Assembly (NCBI GenBank): GCA_024645155.1
Contig: JAHEGF010000199.1
Coordinates: forward strand, 1-6,257
Length of the DNA: 6,257 nucleotides
Source: Phyllobacteriaceae bacterium
GTDB taxonomy: Bacteria > Pseudomonadota > Alphaproteobacteria > Rhizobiales > Rhizobiaceae
Direction of reading: 5' to 3'
Both the position numbers and the translations under genes were made by a program. Each line of letters starts with the position of its first letter. Position 1 is the first letter of the stretch. This document shows, piece by piece, positions 4,475-6,257 of this stretch. The notes under the pieces were generated by a model. It had not been told where the DNA came from. It searched no databases and saw nothing but the letters and a program-made list of their open reading frames with translations.

Positions 4475-6257
4475 GTTTCTTGCAAGGCAGGCTTGGAATC
4501 GCGGGAAACCTTACAAGCGCCTTTATAACTTCGCCCCTGACGCCCCTCTTTCTCATCGCTGCTTTTGCTTTCGGGATCGTGGCCCTGCTGACGCTGCCGC
4601 GCGAGGAGGAACCGCAGATATCAGTTCCCATGGTCGACATTTTGGTCCGGGCCGACGGTCTGAAATCCGGTGATGCCGTAAAACTTGTCACTGAACCGCT
4701 TGAAACCATTATCAAGGGAATCGACGGCCTTGAGCACGTTTATTCGAATACCGTGGACGATCAAGTGATGGTAACAGCCCGCTTTGTTGTTGGCACTTCT
4801 GCTGACGCTGCAGTCTTGCGGGTGCGCGACAAGGTTCGTGCCAACATGGACCGAATACCTGTCGGTGTGCCAGAACCGCTTATCGTCGGGCGCGGTATCG
4901 ACGATGTGGCAATCGTGACGCTGACTCTCTCCCCCAATCCGTCCGTCGGGGCAGGAGTGACCGCGAACGATTTGACGCGTGTGGCGCGTGAACTGAAGAC
5001 TGAACTTGCCAAGCTCGACAATGTTGGCCTGACTTATCTGGTAGGAGACGTCGGCGAAGCGATCCAAGTTGCACCCAATCCGCAGCTGTTGGCGCTTTAT
5101 GGCATTACACTGCAGCAACTGTCCGCCAAGGTCGCGGGTGCAAATCGTTCCTTTCCCACCAGTGTTGTTCGCGACAAGGGCGAACAGATCCAGTTCGTTG
5201 CCGGGGAAACTTTGCATTCACCCACCGATATCGGCAACTTGTTGCTGACCGCGCGCGATGGCCGAACAGTCTATGTCCGCGACGTCGCCGATATCGAGCT
5301 CACCGCCGAGATGAACGAGTCACGCGTGGCAACAGTTACCCGCCAGGGCGACGACATTGTCAGGGTGCCTTCGGTAACGCTGGCACTTGCGAAGCGTGCA
5401 GGTTCCAACGCCGTTTCCGTCGCCGAACATATTCTTGAACGGGTTGAGACGCTTGAGGGCAGTCTTATTCCATCCTCAGTGGTTGTCGAAGTTACCCGCA
5501 ACTATGGCGAAACCGCCAACGAGAAAGCTAATGAACTCCTTTATCATCTCGGCCTGGCAACCGTATCAATCATTCTGCTTGTCTGGCTTTCGATTGGTCG
5601 ACGCGAAGCTATGGTGGTCGCTATCGTCATCCCGGTCACAATCCTCCTGACGCTTTTTGCGTCCCGCCTAATGGGATATACACTCAACCGGGTTTCTCTG
5701 TTCGCGCTGATCTTCTCGATTGGCATATTGGTCGACGACGCTATTGTTGTGATCGAGAACATCGCTCGCCATTGGGGTATGAGCGACACACGCAGTCGCC
5801 GCGACGCGGCGATTCAGGCGGTTGCCGAAGTCGGCAATCCGACTATCGTTGCAACGCTGACCGTGGTTGCAGCGCTTCTACCCATGCTTTTCGTATCCGG
5901 CATGATGGGCCCCTACATGAGCCCGATCCCCGCCAATGCGTCCGCGGCCATGGCGTTCTCTTTTTTCGTGGCGGTCATGGTCACGCCGTGGCTGATGCTA
6001 AAGTTTTCATCCCAGACGCCGGATCATGGCCATGATAACGGCTCAGGCAATCTTCTCGCCCGCGTCTATACAACTATCGCGCGTTCGATACTGGTGTCAA
6101 AAATCATAAGCTGGATTTTCCTGTTGGCCGTAGGAACTCTTACTCTTGGGTCGCTGGCGCTTATTTACACTCAGGATGTCACGGTCAAGCTTCTTCCCTT
6201 CGACAACAAGTCTGAGCTGGCGGTCACTATAGACATGCCGGAAGGCACTTCGGTGGA
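4471..6257 (+). CDS. RND efflux transporter, HAE type (3' truncated)
   Basis: This is the inner-membrane, proton-driven pump of a tripartite efflux system. The frame runs open from the ATG at 4471 to the window edge, giving 595 residues of a family that usually has about 1,000-1,050. TM1 is at about 23-42, followed by PREEEPQI (43-50) and the periplasmic porter domain to about 355. TM2-TM6 fall near 361-378, 380-400, 408-430, 459-476 and 490-510. TM4 carries the paired proton-relay aspartates Asp422-Asp423 in GILVDDAIVVIEN, as in AcrB-like pumps. CusA-type metal pumps have a different motif. The 476-490 stretch (GMMGPYMSPIPANA) and TPW at 505-507 follow the family pattern. The TM6-TM7 loop has a small DHGHD patch (518-522), and TM7 is at about 545-566. 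Translation is coupled to the adaptor by a 4-base overlap. No cysteine occurs in the visible part. The TM10 lysine and second porter half lie outside. Substrate unknown. Confidence 0.94.
   Translation, partial: MSFLQGRLGIAGNLTSAFITSPLTPLFLIAAFAFGIVALLTLPREEEPQISVPMVDILVRADGLKSGDAVKLVTEPLETIIKGIDGLEHVYSNTVDDQVMVTARFVVGTSADAAVLRVRDKVRANMDRIPVGVPEPLIVGRGIDDVAIVTLTLSPNPSVGAGVTANDLTRVARELKTELAKLDNVGLTYLVGDVGEAIQVAPNPQLLALYGITLQQLSAKVAGANRSFPTSVVRDKGEQIQFVAGETLHSPTDIGNLLLTARDGRTVYVRDVADIELTAEMNESRVATVTRQGDDIVRVPSVTLALAKRAGSNAVSVAEHILERVETLEGSLIPSSVVVEVTRNYGETANEKANELLYHLGLATVSIILLVWLSIGRREAMVVAIVIPVTILLTLFASRLMGYTLNRVSLFALIFSIGILVDDAIVVIENIARHWGMSDTRSRRDAAIQAVAEVGNPTIVATLTVVAALLPMLFVSGMMGPYMSPIPANASAAMAFSFFVAVMVTPWLMLKFSSQTPDHGHDNGSGNLLARVYTTIARSILVSKIISWIFLLAVGTLTLGSLALIYTQDVTVKLLPFDNKSELAVTIDMPEGTSV

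Noticed and set aside
4621..5217. 198-codon open frame on the minus strand
   Set aside because: It lies wholly inside the RND transporter frame, which shows clear family motifs. Its translation is rich in Cys, His and Arg with no recognisable domain, typical of a shadow frame.
4471..6257. Heavy-metal (CusA/CzcA-type) RND pump
   Set aside because: TM4 carries the paired aspartates VDDAIVVIEN of HAE pumps, not the CusA-type motif. The DHGHD loop patch is too small to support metal specificity.

Overview
The window carries two unrelated plus-strand gene sets separated by a 560-base gap. It comes from a Gram-negative proteobacterium: there is an inner-membrane RND pump with a periplasmic adaptor and a YdcUV-type ABC importer. 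Moderately GC-rich genes and the look of the protein sequences suggest an alphaproteobacterium, but that placement is an impression and was not tested.

Left module (2-2739): the C-terminal half of a YdcU/PotB-type permease, a complete YdcV/PotC-type permease overlapping it by 11 bases, and, 22 bases further on, a complete gamma-aminobutyraldehyde dehydrogenase (PatD). The order is the same as the end of the E. coli ydcSTUV-patD operon. The two permeases would form the membrane channel of a putrescine/spermidine-type importer. PatD would oxidise the 4-aminobutanal made from putrescine to GABA. The binding protein, the ATPase and the N-terminal half of YdcU should lie left of the window. No putrescine transaminase (PatA) is visible.

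Middle (2740-3299): no convincing protein gene. It holds a perfect 7-bp stem with a T-run that looks like an intrinsic terminator (2962-2984); a degenerate 3' half of a tRNA-Gly(GCC), from the anticodon arm to an encoded CCA (3040-3089); a strong bulged hairpin (3113-3143); and a very AT-rich promoter region ending in a palindromic operator-like site (3238-3285).

Right module (3300 to the end): a tightly packed operon of a 66-residue YgaP-type (DUF2892) membrane protein with two cysteines, a short RND periplasmic adaptor with a signal peptide, and the first 595 residues of an HAE-type RND transporter that runs off the window. The 11-base gap and the ATGA overlap imply co-transcription from the promoter at about 3238-3265. 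The palindrome over the predicted transcription start suggests control by a small winged-helix repressor, possibly of the ArsR type. No repressor gene is in the window.

The points most worth a second look are the tRNA-Gly scar at the junction of the two modules, and the coupling of the cysteine-bearing DUF2892 protein to a pump and adaptor that, as far as visible, contain no cysteine.
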